This document shows positions 1 through 7,746 of a stretch of 19,515 nucleotides of DNA, piece after piece. Position 1 is the stretch's first letter; every line of letters begins with the position of its first letter. This stretch comes from JBFKAV01 sp041621405. Its GTDB lineage: Bacteria > Pseudomonadota > Alphaproteobacteria > Rhodobacterales > Rhodobacteraceae. Made by a program: the position numbers and the translations under genes. The notes beneath the pieces were generated by a model that was given only the letters and a program-made list of their open reading frames with translations, searched no databases and had not been told where the DNA came from. The stretch is from positions 1-19,515 of the forward strand of contig JBFKAV010000055.1 in NCBI GenBank assembly GCA_041621405.1. The letters are read 5' to 3'.

Positions 1-110
1 CGAGAGGTCATTGTAGCAGGGAGGGGCACGATGCAGGGCCGGACCCTTCCCGAGTGTGAATTCGCGCAAGCGATGCCGAATAAGCGATCTCGGACGGCAG
101 CTTCGAATGG

Positions 111-145
111 GCGCAACCGAACTCCCAGCCAGCCAGCGGTTGCGC
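111..145. repeat. Inverted repeat downstream of the pxp operon
   Basis: GCGCAACCG (111-119) and CGGTTGCGC (137-145) are perfect 9-bp arms separated by 17 bases. The repeat lies just beyond the end of pxpA and beyond a second, tighter hairpin. It could contribute to transcript ending or 3' end protection, but there is no T-run on either strand. Confidence 0.4.
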
Positions 146-149
146 GCTT

Positions 150-168
150 GGCCGGGAAATTGCCGGCC
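150..168 (-). terminator. Hairpin directly after pxpA stop, possible terminator
   Basis: Read on the minus strand, a GGCCGG stem, a 7-base loop and CCGGCC follow the pxpA TGA immediately. The stem is short (6 bp) and GC-only. No U-tract follows, so it is not a classical intrinsic terminator. Its position at the end of a long operon, next to a second inverted repeat, is the main argument for a 3'-end role. Confidence 0.35.
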
Positions 169-942
169 TCAAAGCGACGATCCCTGGAGCAGCGAGACCG
201 CTACGCCGGCTGCTTCGAGCTCGGATCGAACCGCTCGCGAGATGGCCACCGCGCTCGGCGTGTCTCCATGCAGGCACACGGTGTCGATGCGGGTCCTTAT
301 CTTCTTGCCGCTCTCCGTGATGATCGCGCCGGCCGTCACCATCTCGACGACGCGTCGGCCCGCAACTTGCGGGTCGTGGATCACCGCGCCGGGATGGCGC
401 CGGTCGACCAGAGTGGCATCGTCGTTGTAGGCGCGATCGGCGAAGATCTCGCAGGCGGTTCGGCACCCGAGCTCGGCGGCGGCCGCGTGCTGGGCGGTTC
501 CGGCGAGGACCATGATGGTGATCTCCGGCGCCGCGGACAGCGCAGCCCGGTAGCAGGCCATCGCCATGCCCTTGTCCTCGGACGCCATGTTGGCCAGCGC
601 GCCATGCAGCTTCAGGTGCCGCAGTTCGGCGCCTGCAGAGCGTGCGAGCGCCTGCGCAGCGCCGAGCTGATAAACGATCAGGTTGGCGAGGCTCTCCGGA
701 GCGACGCTCATCCGCCGCCTGCCGAAGCCTTGGAGGTCGGCGAACCCCGGATGCGCGCCAATCCCGACACCACGGGCTGCCGCTGCGGCCATCGTGCGCG
801 CCATGACATCCCAGTCGCCGGCATGCATCCCGCAGGCGATGTTGGCCGAGGTCACCACGTCGAGCAGCGCCTCGTCGTCGCCCATCTTCCACTGGCCGTA
901 GCCCTCGCCCATGTCGGCGTTCAAGTCCACGCTTTGGCTCAT
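169..942 (-). CDS. pxpA: 5-oxoprolinase subunit A (LamB/YcsF family)
   Basis: This is a 257-residue LamB/YcsF protein, the usual family length. With PxpB and PxpC it forms the ATP-dependent prokaryotic 5-oxoprolinase that hydrolyses 5-oxoproline to glutamate in the cytoplasm. Family signatures are clear: DLNADMGEGYG at residues 6-16, NIACGMHAGD near 34-43, GAHPGFADLQGFGRR at 62-76, then KLHGAL, FADRAYNDDATL and VCLHGDTP towards the C-terminus. The ATG at 942 overlaps the pxpC stop by 4 bases (ATGA), which fixes the start and implies translational coupling. It is the last gene of the operon and is followed at once by a hairpin. Family assignment is very secure; the reaction follows from characterised PxpABC homologues and from having B and C next door. 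Confidence 0.95.
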   Translation of the reverse strand: MSQSVDLNADMGEGYGQWKMGDDEALLDVVTSANIACGMHAGDWDVMARTMAAAAARGVGIGAHPGFADLQGFGRRRMSVAPESLANLIVYQLGAAQALARSAGAELRHLKLHGALANMASEDKGMAMACYRAALSAAPEITIMVLAGTAQHAAAAELGCRTACEIFADRAYNDDATLVDRRHPGAVIHDPQVAGRRVVEMVTAGAIITESGKKIRTRIDTVCLHGDTPSAVAISRAVRSELEAAGVAVSLLQGSSL

Positions 943-1967
943 GTGTCGATCCGATCCAGGTCGTCCCCCGCCGTGACGCCGCTCACGAGCTGGTAGGAAA
1001 GAAGGTCCGCGATGGTTTCCGGCGCGCGGATCAGGGGCCTGGCACCGGCGCGCAGGGCGGCGCGGCCTGCGCGCCCGCGCCGTTCGGCCTCCACCCCCTC
1101 TTCTATCGTGACGAAGCGGAACCGCAAGACGGCGCCGGCCTGCGCCTGGGCGACGCGCGGCAGGTCCTCGGGCAGGACGGAGCCGATCCTGGGATAGCCG
1201 CCGGTCGTCTGGCACTCGGCGAGAAGCACGAACGGCGTGCCATCCCCGGTGACCTGGATATCCCCGGCCACGATCACTTCGGACAGGACCGACAGGCCGG
1301 CATCGCTGTGGAACCCCTCGCCATCCGGGATCAGCCGCACGCCCATGCGGTTGCCGCGGTTGTCGCGGTGGAAGACCGTGGCCTCGAACCGCTCGCGCTC
1401 GGACGCGGCGAAGAACTCGGTCTGCAGGCTTGGCACGACGCGGATCTCACCGCCGTCGAACCGCGGCTCCGGGTCCAGGCGGTAGCCGGTGCGTCCCGGC
1501 TCGGGATCCGCACCGACCGGCAGGCGGTCGCCCTCCCGGATCACGCCACCCAGACCGGCGGCGAGGTGGGCGGACCGGGCGCCGAGGAGCACCGGTGTCG
1601 CGATGCCGCCTCCGGCGTGGAGGTATCCGTAGCTGCCATGCTCCACCGCGCCGATCGAAAGGCGCGACCCCGGCGACAGGATGTGGCTGGCACTCCACGC
1701 AATCGGGCTGCCATCGAGGGTTGCGCGCATGGGCGCGCCGGTCAGGGCGATGCGGATCGGCTCGGTCGCCTCGAACTCACCGCCCATTCCGGCCATTTCC
1801 AGCGCGGCATTGGTGGCGGGCTGGCCGAGAAGCGCGGCCCCTTCTGCAAGGGCGAGCCTGTCGACGGCTCCGCCGCGCGAGACGCCGAAGCCCAGGTAGC
1901 CGGGGCGACCCATGTCCTGCACCGTGACGCTCGGTCCGGCGCGGCGAACGACCAGCGCGCGGCTCAT
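939..1967 (-). CDS. pxpC: 5-oxoprolinase subunit C (KipA/AHS2, carboxyltransferase-like)
   Basis: This 342-residue KipA/AHS2-domain protein is the C subunit of prokaryotic 5-oxoprolinase. Motifs seen are TVQDMGRPGYLGFGVSRGGAVDR near the N-terminus and ECQTTGGYPRIGSVLPEDLPRVAQ in the C-terminal third, both typical of the family. These proteins are often labelled biotin-dependent carboxyltransferase or urea amidolyase-related. No biotin carboxylase or biotin carrier gene is present here, and the pxpB-pxpC-pxpA order argues for 5-oxoprolinase. The ATG at 1967 overlaps the pxpB stop by 4 bases, and the TGA at 939-941 overlaps the pxpA start. An in-frame extension upstream of 1967 exists, but it only shadows pxpB. 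Confidence 0.93.
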   Translation of the reverse strand: MSRALVVRRAGPSVTVQDMGRPGYLGFGVSRGGAVDRLALAEGAALLGQPATNAALEMAGMGGEFEATEPIRIALTGAPMRATLDGSPIAWSASHILSPGSRLSIGAVEHGSYGYLHAGGGIATPVLLGARSAHLAAGLGGVIREGDRLPVGADPEPGRTGYRLDPEPRFDGGEIRVVPSLQTEFFAASERERFEATVFHRDNRGNRMGVRLIPDGEGFHSDAGLSVLSEVIVAGDIQVTGDGTPFVLLAECQTTGGYPRIGSVLPEDLPRVAQAQAGAVLRFRFVTIEEGVEAERRGRAGRAALRAGARPLIRAPETIADLLSYQLVSGVTAGDDLDRIDT

Positions 1968-2710
1968 CCGAGGGCCTCCGACGTCGCACCCCCGTCCGGG
2001 CCGCCGCCGCTCATGGCCTCGAGCGTCTCGGGCGAGGTCGGTGTGAACAGAACCTCGTCGCCCGGCCGCAGGACGAAGGGCGTGTCGCCTTCCGGCCGGA
2101 ATGCACGGAACGCGGTCTGACCGATGTGCCGCCACCCGGTCGGTGTCGCGACCGAGAACAGCACGAGCTGGCGGATCGCGACCGTCAGCGCGCCGACCGG
2201 CACCTTCTCGGTCAGCGCGATCTGCCGCGGAATGTCCCATTCGGGCGGCAGCTCGCCCAGATAGGGCTGGCCGGGCGCGAAGCCGATGGTCTGGACCCGC
2301 ACCCGCGTGGCAGAGATCATCGCCACGGCCTCGTCCGGCGACAGACCGGCGACGGCCGCGGCTTCCTCGAGCTGCGGCGCCGCGTCGGTGCCGTAGACCG
2401 TCGGTATGCGCCAGAGCCGCCGCCCTTCCGGCAGGGGCGCATCGAACCAATTCTCCGACGACAGCATGGCCACGAGGGACTTCCGGAGCGCCGCGCGATC
2501 GTGGGCGACCGGATCGAAGCGCAGATAGGTGGAGACCAGAGAGGTGGAGGTCTCCTCGATCCCCTCCGGCCCGTTGCGATCCAGCGCCCCCCGGAAGGCG
2601 AGCGCCGCGCGGTTGGCCGGCTCGCTCAGCCGGTCGGCGAAGCTGACCAGAAGACCGTCGATGCCCACATTGCGCACCTGCGGCCAGTCCGTGCCGTCCG
2701 AGCCAGTCAC
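1964..2710 (-). CDS. pxpB: 5-oxoprolinase subunit B (KipI/AHS1 family)
   Basis: This 248-residue KipI/AHS1-domain protein is the B subunit of 5-oxoprolinase and is expected to bind PxpC. Visible motifs are IPTVYGTDAAPQLEEAAAVAGLS, then the IGFAPGQPYLGELP core (most relatives have GFPYLG, so the Q is a variant), and TPTGWRHIGQT near the end. The start chosen is GTG at 2710, because GTGA overlaps the dctM stop by 4 bases, matching the other junctions of this operon. No good ATG lies nearby, and the upstream open frame belongs to the dctM shadow. No strong ribosome-binding site is visible, so translation probably depends on coupling to dctM. Confidence 0.92.
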   Translation of the reverse strand: MTGSDGTDWPQVRNVGIDGLLVSFADRLSEPANRAALAFRGALDRNGPEGIEETSTSLVSTYLRFDPVAHDRAALRKSLVAMLSSENWFDAPLPEGRRLWRIPTVYGTDAAPQLEEAAAVAGLSPDEAVAMISATRVRVQTIGFAPGQPYLGELPPEWDIPRQIALTEKVPVGALTVAIRQLVLFSVATPTGWRHIGQTAFRAFRPEGDTPFVLRPGDEVLFTPTSPETLEAMSGGGPDGGATSEALG

Positions 2711-3990
2711 TGCAGGGCGTCCGGCAGGAACAGCGCGATCTGCGGAAAGGCGATGAGGGCCGCCGCCATGAAGAGCATTGCGATGATGTAGGGAATGGTG
2801 CCCAGCATCACCTCGCTCATCTTGCCGCTCTTCCGGGCGCCCTGCACCACGTAGAGGTTCAGGCCCACCGGGGGCGTGATCAGCGCCATCTCGATCAGCA
2901 CGATCATCAGGATGCCGAACCAGATCGGATCGTATCCCATCTCGACGACGAGGGGGACGATGATCGGAATGGTCACGACCATGAGCGACAGCGTCTCGAT
3001 GAAGAAGCCCAGCACGATGTAGATGCAGACGATGACGAGGATGGTCGAGAATGGCGAGAGCCCGAGACCGCTGAGGAAATCCTGCAGCTCGCGGCCGATG
3101 CCGGCGGAGGCCAGCGTGAAGTTCAGGAACGAGGCGCCGATGACCACCAGCATGATCATCGAGGTGATCTTCACCGTGCCGAGGACGCTCTCGGAGAACA
3201 TCCTGAGGCTGACCCCGCCGAAGATCGCGGCAATCACGATCGCTCCCGCAACGCCGACGGCGGCAGCCTCTGTCGGTGTGGCCCATCCCTTGTAGATCGA
3301 GCCGATGATCACCGTGAAGAGAAGGATGATCGGCACCAGCTGCAGCAGGGCGAGGAGCATCTCGCGAAGCGGGAACACCCGGCGCTCGCCGCCGAGGCTG
3401 GGGCGGACCGAGCAGATGAGGACGGTGATCAGGATGAACGACAGTGCCAGCGCCACGCCCGGCACCAGCCCGGCCAGGAACAGCCGCGGGATCGAGGTCT
3501 GGGTGAGGAAGCCGTAGACGATCAGGTTGATCGAGGGCGGGATCATGATGCCGAGCGTGCCGCCCGCGGCGATGGCGCCGGAAAAGAGCTTGGGGTCGTA
3601 GCCCAGCTTCTCGGCCTGCGGCATCGCGACAGTCGCGACGGTTGCCGCGGTCGCGACGGAGGATCCCGACGTGGCCGAGAACATCGTCGCGGTCGCCACG
3701 TTGGCGTGAACCAGCCCGCCCGGAAGCCAGCTTACCCAGCGGTCGAGAGCGGCATAGGTTCGGGTGGCGATGCCGCTGCGCACGAGGACTTCGCCCAGAA
3801 GCACGAAGAACGGAATGGCGATCAGGGTCGCGTTGTTCGAGGTGGACCAGACAAGGTTGCCGAGGCCCTTGATCAGCGGGAAGGGACTGAAGAACAGATC
3901 GACGCCGAAGCCCAGCAGGAACAGCACGATACCGACCGGTATCGACAGGCTGAGGAGCATCAGAAGACCGACGGTCAGATAGGCGATCAT
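2707..3990 (-). CDS. dctM: TRAP transporter large permease (DctM family)
   Basis: This 427-residue polytopic membrane protein is the large subunit of a tripartite ATP-independent periplasmic transporter, which drives solute import with an ion gradient. It starts MIAYLTVGLLM and alternates long hydrophobic spans with short polar loops. The family motif GGTLGIMIPPSINLIVYG and a later LITPPVGLNLYVVQG segment are present. The length is typical for DctM. The ATG at 3990 overlaps the dctQ stop by 4 bases, and its own TGA overlaps the GTG of pxpB, joining transporter and 5-oxoprolinase in one transcript. That physical coupling is the best evidence for the substrate, which cannot be read from the permease itself. 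Confidence 0.95.
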   Translation of the reverse strand: MIAYLTVGLLMLLSLSIPVGIVLFLLGFGVDLFFSPFPLIKGLGNLVWSTSNNATLIAIPFFVLLGEVLVRSGIATRTYAALDRWVSWLPGGLVHANVATATMFSATSGSSVATAATVATVAMPQAEKLGYDPKLFSGAIAAGGTLGIMIPPSINLIVYGFLTQTSIPRLFLAGLVPGVALALSFILITVLICSVRPSLGGERRVFPLREMLLALLQLVPIILLFTVIIGSIYKGWATPTEAAAVGVAGAIVIAAIFGGVSLRMFSESVLGTVKITSMIMLVVIGASFLNFTLASAGIGRELQDFLSGLGLSPFSTILVIVCIYIVLGFFIETLSLMVVTIPIIVPLVVEMGYDPIWFGILMIVLIEMALITPPVGLNLYVVQGARKSGKMSEVMLGTIPYIIAMLFMAAALIAFPQIALFLPDALQ

Positions 3991-4535
3991 TTCAGCGCCT
4001 CCAGCTCGCCGTAGGTGCCGATGGCGGCCTCCGAGGCGTCGAAATCCCCGCGCAGGACCAGCGCGAGCGCGGCGATGAAGGTCAGCCAGGAGACGACGGC
4101 GAACCACACCCAGCCCGCCAGCCAGGGTGCCTGCACCAGCGCGAGCGGCGTCTCGAGCGGCGTGTTCGCGCGCGAGGAATTGGCCAGCGAGCGTTCCAGC
4201 ACTGGCCAGGATCGGATCGCGATCAGCGAGATCGTGCCGGACAAGGCGAGCATCGCGAAGAGGTCGAAGAGCGCGCGCCCCCGGCTCGCGGCGCGGCTGC
4301 GCAGGATGTCGATGCGCACGTGGCCGAGCTCGGTCAGGGTGTATCCCATGCCCCAGGAGGTTGCGATTGCCATGACGTAGCCGCTGATCTCATCCGTGCC
4401 GCCCAGCGACGAGCCCATCTGCCGAAGCGCGATGTCGGCAAGGACGAATGCGACGCAGGCCATGAGAAGGACCCCGATCAGGATCGCGACCCAGCCGTTC
4501 ACCGTGCGAAGGCTTGAAAGTAGCGTCTGAAGCAT
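3987..4535 (-). CDS. dctQ: TRAP transporter small permease (DctQ family)
   Basis: This is a 182-residue membrane protein with four predicted spans (about residues 12-36, 50-68, 88-107 and 134-162), the DctQ layout. The ELGHVRIDIL segment after the second span is a recognisable family signature (HVRID). It partners DctM in the inner membrane. The ATG at 4535 has a strong ribosome-binding site (AAGGGAGGG). It lies 26 bases after the dctP stop, the only junction in the operon below the regulator that is not a 4-base overlap. Such a spacer is common between dctP and dctQ, where the binding protein is needed in excess over the permease; that reading is inference. Confidence 0.93.
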   Translation of the reverse strand: MLQTLLSSLRTVNGWVAILIGVLLMACVAFVLADIALRQMGSSLGGTDEISGYVMAIATSWGMGYTLTELGHVRIDILRSRAASRGRALFDLFAMLALSGTISLIAIRSWPVLERSLANSSRANTPLETPLALVQAPWLAGWVWFAVVSWLTFIAALALVLRGDFDASEAAIGTYGELEALK

Positions 4536-4561
4536 CGGGGTCCCTCCCTTGGGTCAGCCGG

Positions 4562-5599
4562 TCAGTTGGTCGCGATGGTGACGCCGACCGTTTGGCCAAC
4601 CGTGTCGTTCCAGCGGGCGGCCCAGTCTCCGCCGGCCCGCTCGGCCCATTCGGGCAGCACTTCGTTCACGAGCACATCGCGGGCCTTCACGAAATCGGCC
4701 TCCGAGACCTCGACCAGCGTCATCGAACGCGCGTCGCCCGAAGGGCACGCGCCATTGCCGGTCAGGCAGGCGATGTCGTCGACCAGCGCCGTCTGTGCGC
4801 TCGCCCACGCGGGATCCTCGAATTCGGTCGAAACCTGCTCGGAGATCAGGGCCTGCGTGTCGGCATCCAGGCTGTTCCACTTGTCGAGGTTGATCGCGGT
4901 CACCACGCTGTCCCAGCCGCCGAGCGGGATCGGCAGAAGGTGGGTCGAAACTTCCCACCAGCCTGCGCTGTAGCCCGAGCCGGCACCGGTGACGGCGCAG
5001 TCCACGACGCCCTTCTGCAGCGCGCCCGGAACCTCCGAGAAGCTGACGTTCACGCCCTCGGCGCCGAGCGCCTCGAGGAACTTGGCCGTCATCCGGCCCG
5101 ACGCGCGGACCTTGAGCCCGCTGAGGTCGTCCAGACCACCGATCTCGGCGTTGCAGAAGACCACCTGCGGCGGATAGGGCGCGATCGCCAGGACGTGGCT
5201 GTTGAACCGGGCGCGGTAGATGTCCTCGACCATCGGGCGGGCGGCATCGACCATGGCGCGCGCCTCGTCGGCGGTCAGCGCCAGAAGCGGCACGTCGAGT
5301 CCTTCGAGCTCGGGCGCGTCGGCGACGGCGTAATCGGCAACGGTCATGGCGACATCATAGACCCCGTCCCCGAGCAGCCGGTAGACGTCGCCGACCCCGA
5401 GGTTCATCTGGTCATGCGTGGTCAGCGCGACGTTGAGCTTGCCGTCCGATGCACCGGGAAGCGTCTCGCTCCAGAACGGCGCCTCGAACTGCTTGTGGAG
5501 CGGCAGCCCCGACCAGCTTCCGACGACCGAGAGGTCCTCGGCCAGGGCGGGAGCGGCAAGCGCCGTCGTCCCCACCAGCAACGTAGCAATGCGGTTCAT
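4562..5599 (-). CDS. dctP: TRAP substrate-binding protein (DctP family), probable pyroglutamate-type ligand
   Basis: This is a 345-residue periplasmic receptor. A signal peptide is visible: MNR, a hydrophobic core, then APALA with likely cleavage after residue 20. The conserved binding segment LSGLKVRASGRM (159-170) carries the arginine (R165) that in DctP proteins pairs with the ligand carboxylate, followed by GALQKGVVDCAVTGAGSG (192-209). Cysteines 278 and 285 could form a disulfide. The ATG at 5599 has AAGGAGA upstream and overlaps the preceding gene's stop by 4 bases. Bordetella DctP receptors that bind pyroglutamate are known. Being in one operon with pxpABC makes 5-oxoproline the leading ligand candidate here, but the pocket cannot be judged from sequence alone. 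Confidence 0.9.
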   Translation of the reverse strand: MNRIATLLVGTTALAAPALAEDLSVVGSWSGLPLHKQFEAPFWSETLPGASDGKLNVALTTHDQMNLGVGDVYRLLGDGVYDVAMTVADYAVADAPELEGLDVPLLALTADEARAMVDAARPMVEDIYRARFNSHVLAIAPYPPQVVFCNAEIGGLDDLSGLKVRASGRMTAKFLEALGAEGVNVSFSEVPGALQKGVVDCAVTGAGSGYSAGWWEVSTHLLPIPLGGWDSVVTAINLDKWNSLDADTQALISEQVSTEFEDPAWASAQTALVDDIACLTGNGACPSGDARSMTLVEVSEADFVKARDVLVNEVLPEWAERAGGDWAARWNDTVGQTVGVTIATN

Positions 5600-6450
5600 G
5601 TCGTTTCTCCTTGTTGTCGTTGGATTGTGTTTGATCGATCGGGATTGCGCACCGGCACTTCGGCGTCCTCCGGGATGTCGGAGATCAGCATATGGCCCGG
5701 CTTGTGGGTGATGCAGAGCCGAACCTCCGCAGCTTCGATGGCGACCTGGGGCGTGACCCCGCAGGCCCAGAACATCGGCACCTTCCCGTCCGCCGCCGGG
5801 ACGGGATCGCCCCAGTCGGGCCGGGATAGGTCGGCAATGCCGATCCCCGCCGGATCGCCCCAGTGGACCGGGGCGCCATGGGCCAATGGAAAGCGCCGAG
5901 ATATCTCGGCTGCCTTGTCGACCTTCGCCGCGTCGACGCAGCGCATGCTGACCACCATCTGGCCCGAGAACGGGCCGGCCGGCACGGTCGGGATGTTCGA
6001 GCGGAACATCGGCACCGTCGTGTCGTGCTCGATATGCCAGAGCGGGATACCGGCCGCGAGCAGCGCATGCTCGAACGTGAAGGAGCAGCCCAGCGCGAAG
6101 GCGACGAGGTCGTCGGCCCAAAGGTCGCGGATATCCGTGGCGCTGCGCTCGAGCCGGCCGTCGCGATAGACGTTGTAGGCCGGCACGTCGGTCCGGACAT
6201 CGATGTCCGCGCCCAGGGTGAACATCATCGGATTGCCGGTGTCCGAAACCCCGACGAGGGGACAGGGTTTGGGATTGCGCTGACAGAACCGCATGAAGTC
6301 GAGCGCGTGGGACTCGGGCAGGATCGCGAGATTGGTCTGCAGGCACCCCTTTCCCAGCCCGGCGGTGTGCGACGCATACCGGCCCGCGCGGATCTCCTCG
6401 CGCACCGCGTTCACGTCGCTTCGTCTCAGTCGCTGATAGGTTTCGGCCAC
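5596..6450 (-). CDS. D-glutamate cyclase family protein (DUF1445, putative hydro-lyase)
   Basis: This 284-residue DUF1445 protein belongs to the family now named for D-glutamate cyclase, after a mammalian mitochondrial enzyme that converts D-glutamate to 5-oxo-D-proline; bacterial copies are often called putative hydro-lyase. Family blocks are strong: LQTNLAILP (37-45), FCQRNPKPCPLVGVSDTG (55-72), GADIDVRTDVP (80-90), VAFALGCSFTFE (116-127), PAGPFSGQMVVSMR (157-170), PLAHGAPVHWGDPAGIGIADLSRPDWGDPV and MFWACGVTPQ (226-235), ITHKPGHMLISDI. The start is GTG at 6450, with GGGGA about 8 bases ahead. It is the first structural gene of the TRAP/5-oxoprolinase operon. Its substrate is inferred from family and context. 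Confidence 0.9.
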   Translation of the reverse strand: MAETYQRLRRSDVNAVREEIRAGRYASHTAGLGKGCLQTNLAILPESHALDFMRFCQRNPKPCPLVGVSDTGNPMMFTLGADIDVRTDVPAYNVYRDGRLERSATDIRDLWADDLVAFALGCSFTFEHALLAAGIPLWHIEHDTTVPMFRSNIPTVPAGPFSGQMVVSMRCVDAAKVDKAAEISRRFPLAHGAPVHWGDPAGIGIADLSRPDWGDPVPAADGKVPMFWACGVTPQVAIEAAEVRLCITHKPGHMLISDIPEDAEVPVRNPDRSNTIQRQQGETT

Positions 6451-6502
6451 AACATGATCCCCGCATTGCAGAGATCGTGACGGTGCCTGCCCATAAGATC
6501 AA

Positions 6503-6521
6503 ATCGATTATCTTTGTCGAT
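6503..6521. promoter_or_regulatory. Candidate LysR operator ahead of the DUF1445-dctPQM-pxpBCA genes
   Basis: The 76-bp gap between the LysR stop and the first structural gene is clearly richer in A+T than its surroundings. It contains an inverted repeat ATCGA (6503-6507), 9 bases, TCGAT (6517-6521). A T-N11-A spacing typical of LysR boxes fits at 6508-6520. ATTATC at 6507-6512 reads GATAAT on the minus strand and could be a -10 element, but no matching -35 was found. Confidence 0.35.
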
Positions 6522-6526
6522 CTGCA

Positions 6527-7426
6527 TCAGGGATTTCTATGTTGATCGAAGGCGATCGCGACGTCCCGGGCTAGTCTTGCCGCGTTCTCAACGACATAGC
6601 TCTTCGGCTCCGCCAGATACGAGGCGGAGAACCGAAGCGGCTGTGGCACCCAGCCGGGGTCGAATTCACGGATCGTTCCCGCCTCCACGTAGGATCTTCC
6701 CAGCGCTTTCGGCAGCGCGGCGACGCCGAGATTGGCCTCGACAAGGCGGAAGCAGGCCGACAGCGACGACGACGGAAAGATCGCGACGCCGGCCCCCACC
6801 TTTTCGAATAGCAGGTCCTTCAGTTCGCGGTAGGGCCGGGTGTTGCGCGCGTAGGTCAGAACCGGGCGCTTCAGGTAGCCGCCAGCGTCCTCGTGAGCGG
6901 GCGCGCTCGACGAAACGTACCAGGCCAGCTCGAAGCCCGGCAATTCAACGTTATCGACCGAGAACTCCGAAATCGGGCCGAGCAGGATCGCAAGATCAAT
7001 CCCGCGACTGAGAAGCGCGGCACGGAGGTTGGTCGATATGTCGACGTTGAACTCGATTTCGAGGTTCGGATAGATCGCGTGCAGTTGCGATATCAGCTCC
7101 GGAAGCCAGCATTGCGCGATGGTCTCGGACACTCCCAGCCGGAGGCGACCCTCCACTCCGTCGGGGTGGATGACATCGCGCACGACCATCTCCGAAAGAT
7201 GCTCGAACTGCTCGGCATAGGACAGAAGCAGCTCGCCGCGCTTGGTCAGCCGCATCCCGCCCGATGTCCGGTCGAAAAGCTCCGTCGCCAGCGCCTCCTC
7301 GAGGTTCTTGATCCGGGCGCTGACTGCCGGCTGCGTCAGGTTGAGCCCGTCCGCAGCCTTGCCCACCCCGCCGAGGCGCACCACCAGAAGGAACGTCTTC
7401 AGCTGCTCGAGATTGATTCTGCCCAT
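6527..7426 (-). CDS. LysR-family transcriptional regulator
   Basis: This is a 299-residue regulator of standard LysR length. An N-terminal winged helix-turn-helix (about residues 4-62) contains the typical ADGLNLTQPAVSARIKNLEEAL and LFDRTSGGMRLTKRGE blocks. The effector-binding domain follows from about residue 92 (GRLRLGVSETIAQCWLPELISQ). The ATG at 7426 is chosen because it begins the canonical LEQLKTFLLVV helix. It lies on the same strand as, and 76 bp ahead of, the D-glutamate cyclase/TRAP/5-oxoprolinase genes rather than divergent from them, so it may be co-transcribed as well as controlling the gap promoter. The effector is unknown; 5-oxoproline or glutamate would fit the context. Confidence 0.92.
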   Translation of the reverse strand: MGRINLEQLKTFLLVVRLGGVGKAADGLNLTQPAVSARIKNLEEALATELFDRTSGGMRLTKRGELLLSYAEQFEHLSEMVVRDVIHPDGVEGRLRLGVSETIAQCWLPELISQLHAIYPNLEIEFNVDISTNLRAALLSRGIDLAILLGPISEFSVDNVELPGFELAWYVSSSAPAHEDAGGYLKRPVLTYARNTRPYRELKDLLFEKVGAGVAIFPSSSLSACFRLVEANLGVAALPKALGRSYVEAGTIREFDPGWVPQPLRFSASYLAEPKSYVVENAARLARDVAIAFDQHRNP

Positions 7427-7746
7427 GTCGTGATCATTGCAGGCAGTCCCTCGAACGCCAGCCCGCAAAGCGATCAAGCCGGCCCATTGCCGCGTAGTGG
7501 CTGAATGGCTGGAATGGGCCGCGCGCCGAGGAAGGTCCAAGCCCGGAGCGGGCCGGGGCGGATGTCGGCGCCTCCTCGACGCGACCTCTGAACGGGAGCT
7601 GGCTGGACGGCGTGATGAGCGGTCGCCCGCCGAATTCCCCGGGCCTGCGGGCACTCAGACCTTGGTCCGTGGAGGGCCACTGCGCGCCGATCTAGCCTCT
7701 GTGGGCGATTGACTTCGGATCGAGACAGCACAGCAGGAGATCCCCC
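7427..7746. other. Divergent intergenic region between lysR and the EF-hand gene
   Basis: About 320 bases separate two divergent starts. The long open frames crossing it are GC-driven and have no protein-like composition. The stretch must hold the promoters of both neighbours, but no convincing -35/-10 pair was found. A good ribosome-binding site, AGGAGA at 7735-7740, serves the plus-strand EF-hand gene. No RNA gene or clear repeat was seen. Confidence 0.5.

Noticed and set aside
31..996. Plus-strand frame of 321 codons over pxpA
   Set aside because: It is a shadow of pxpA, whose motifs are unmistakable on the minus strand.
939..2450. PxpC/PxpB as urea amidolyase or a biotin-dependent carboxyltransferase
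   Set aside because: No biotin carboxylase, biotin carrier or allophanate hydrolase gene is adjacent; pxpA and DUF1445 are present instead.
4514..6169. Plus-strand open frame of 551 codons opposite dctP and DUF1445
   Set aside because: It is antisense to two well-recognised genes, rich in Arg/Gly/His/Val with no family resemblance, and is explained by high GC depleting stop codons.
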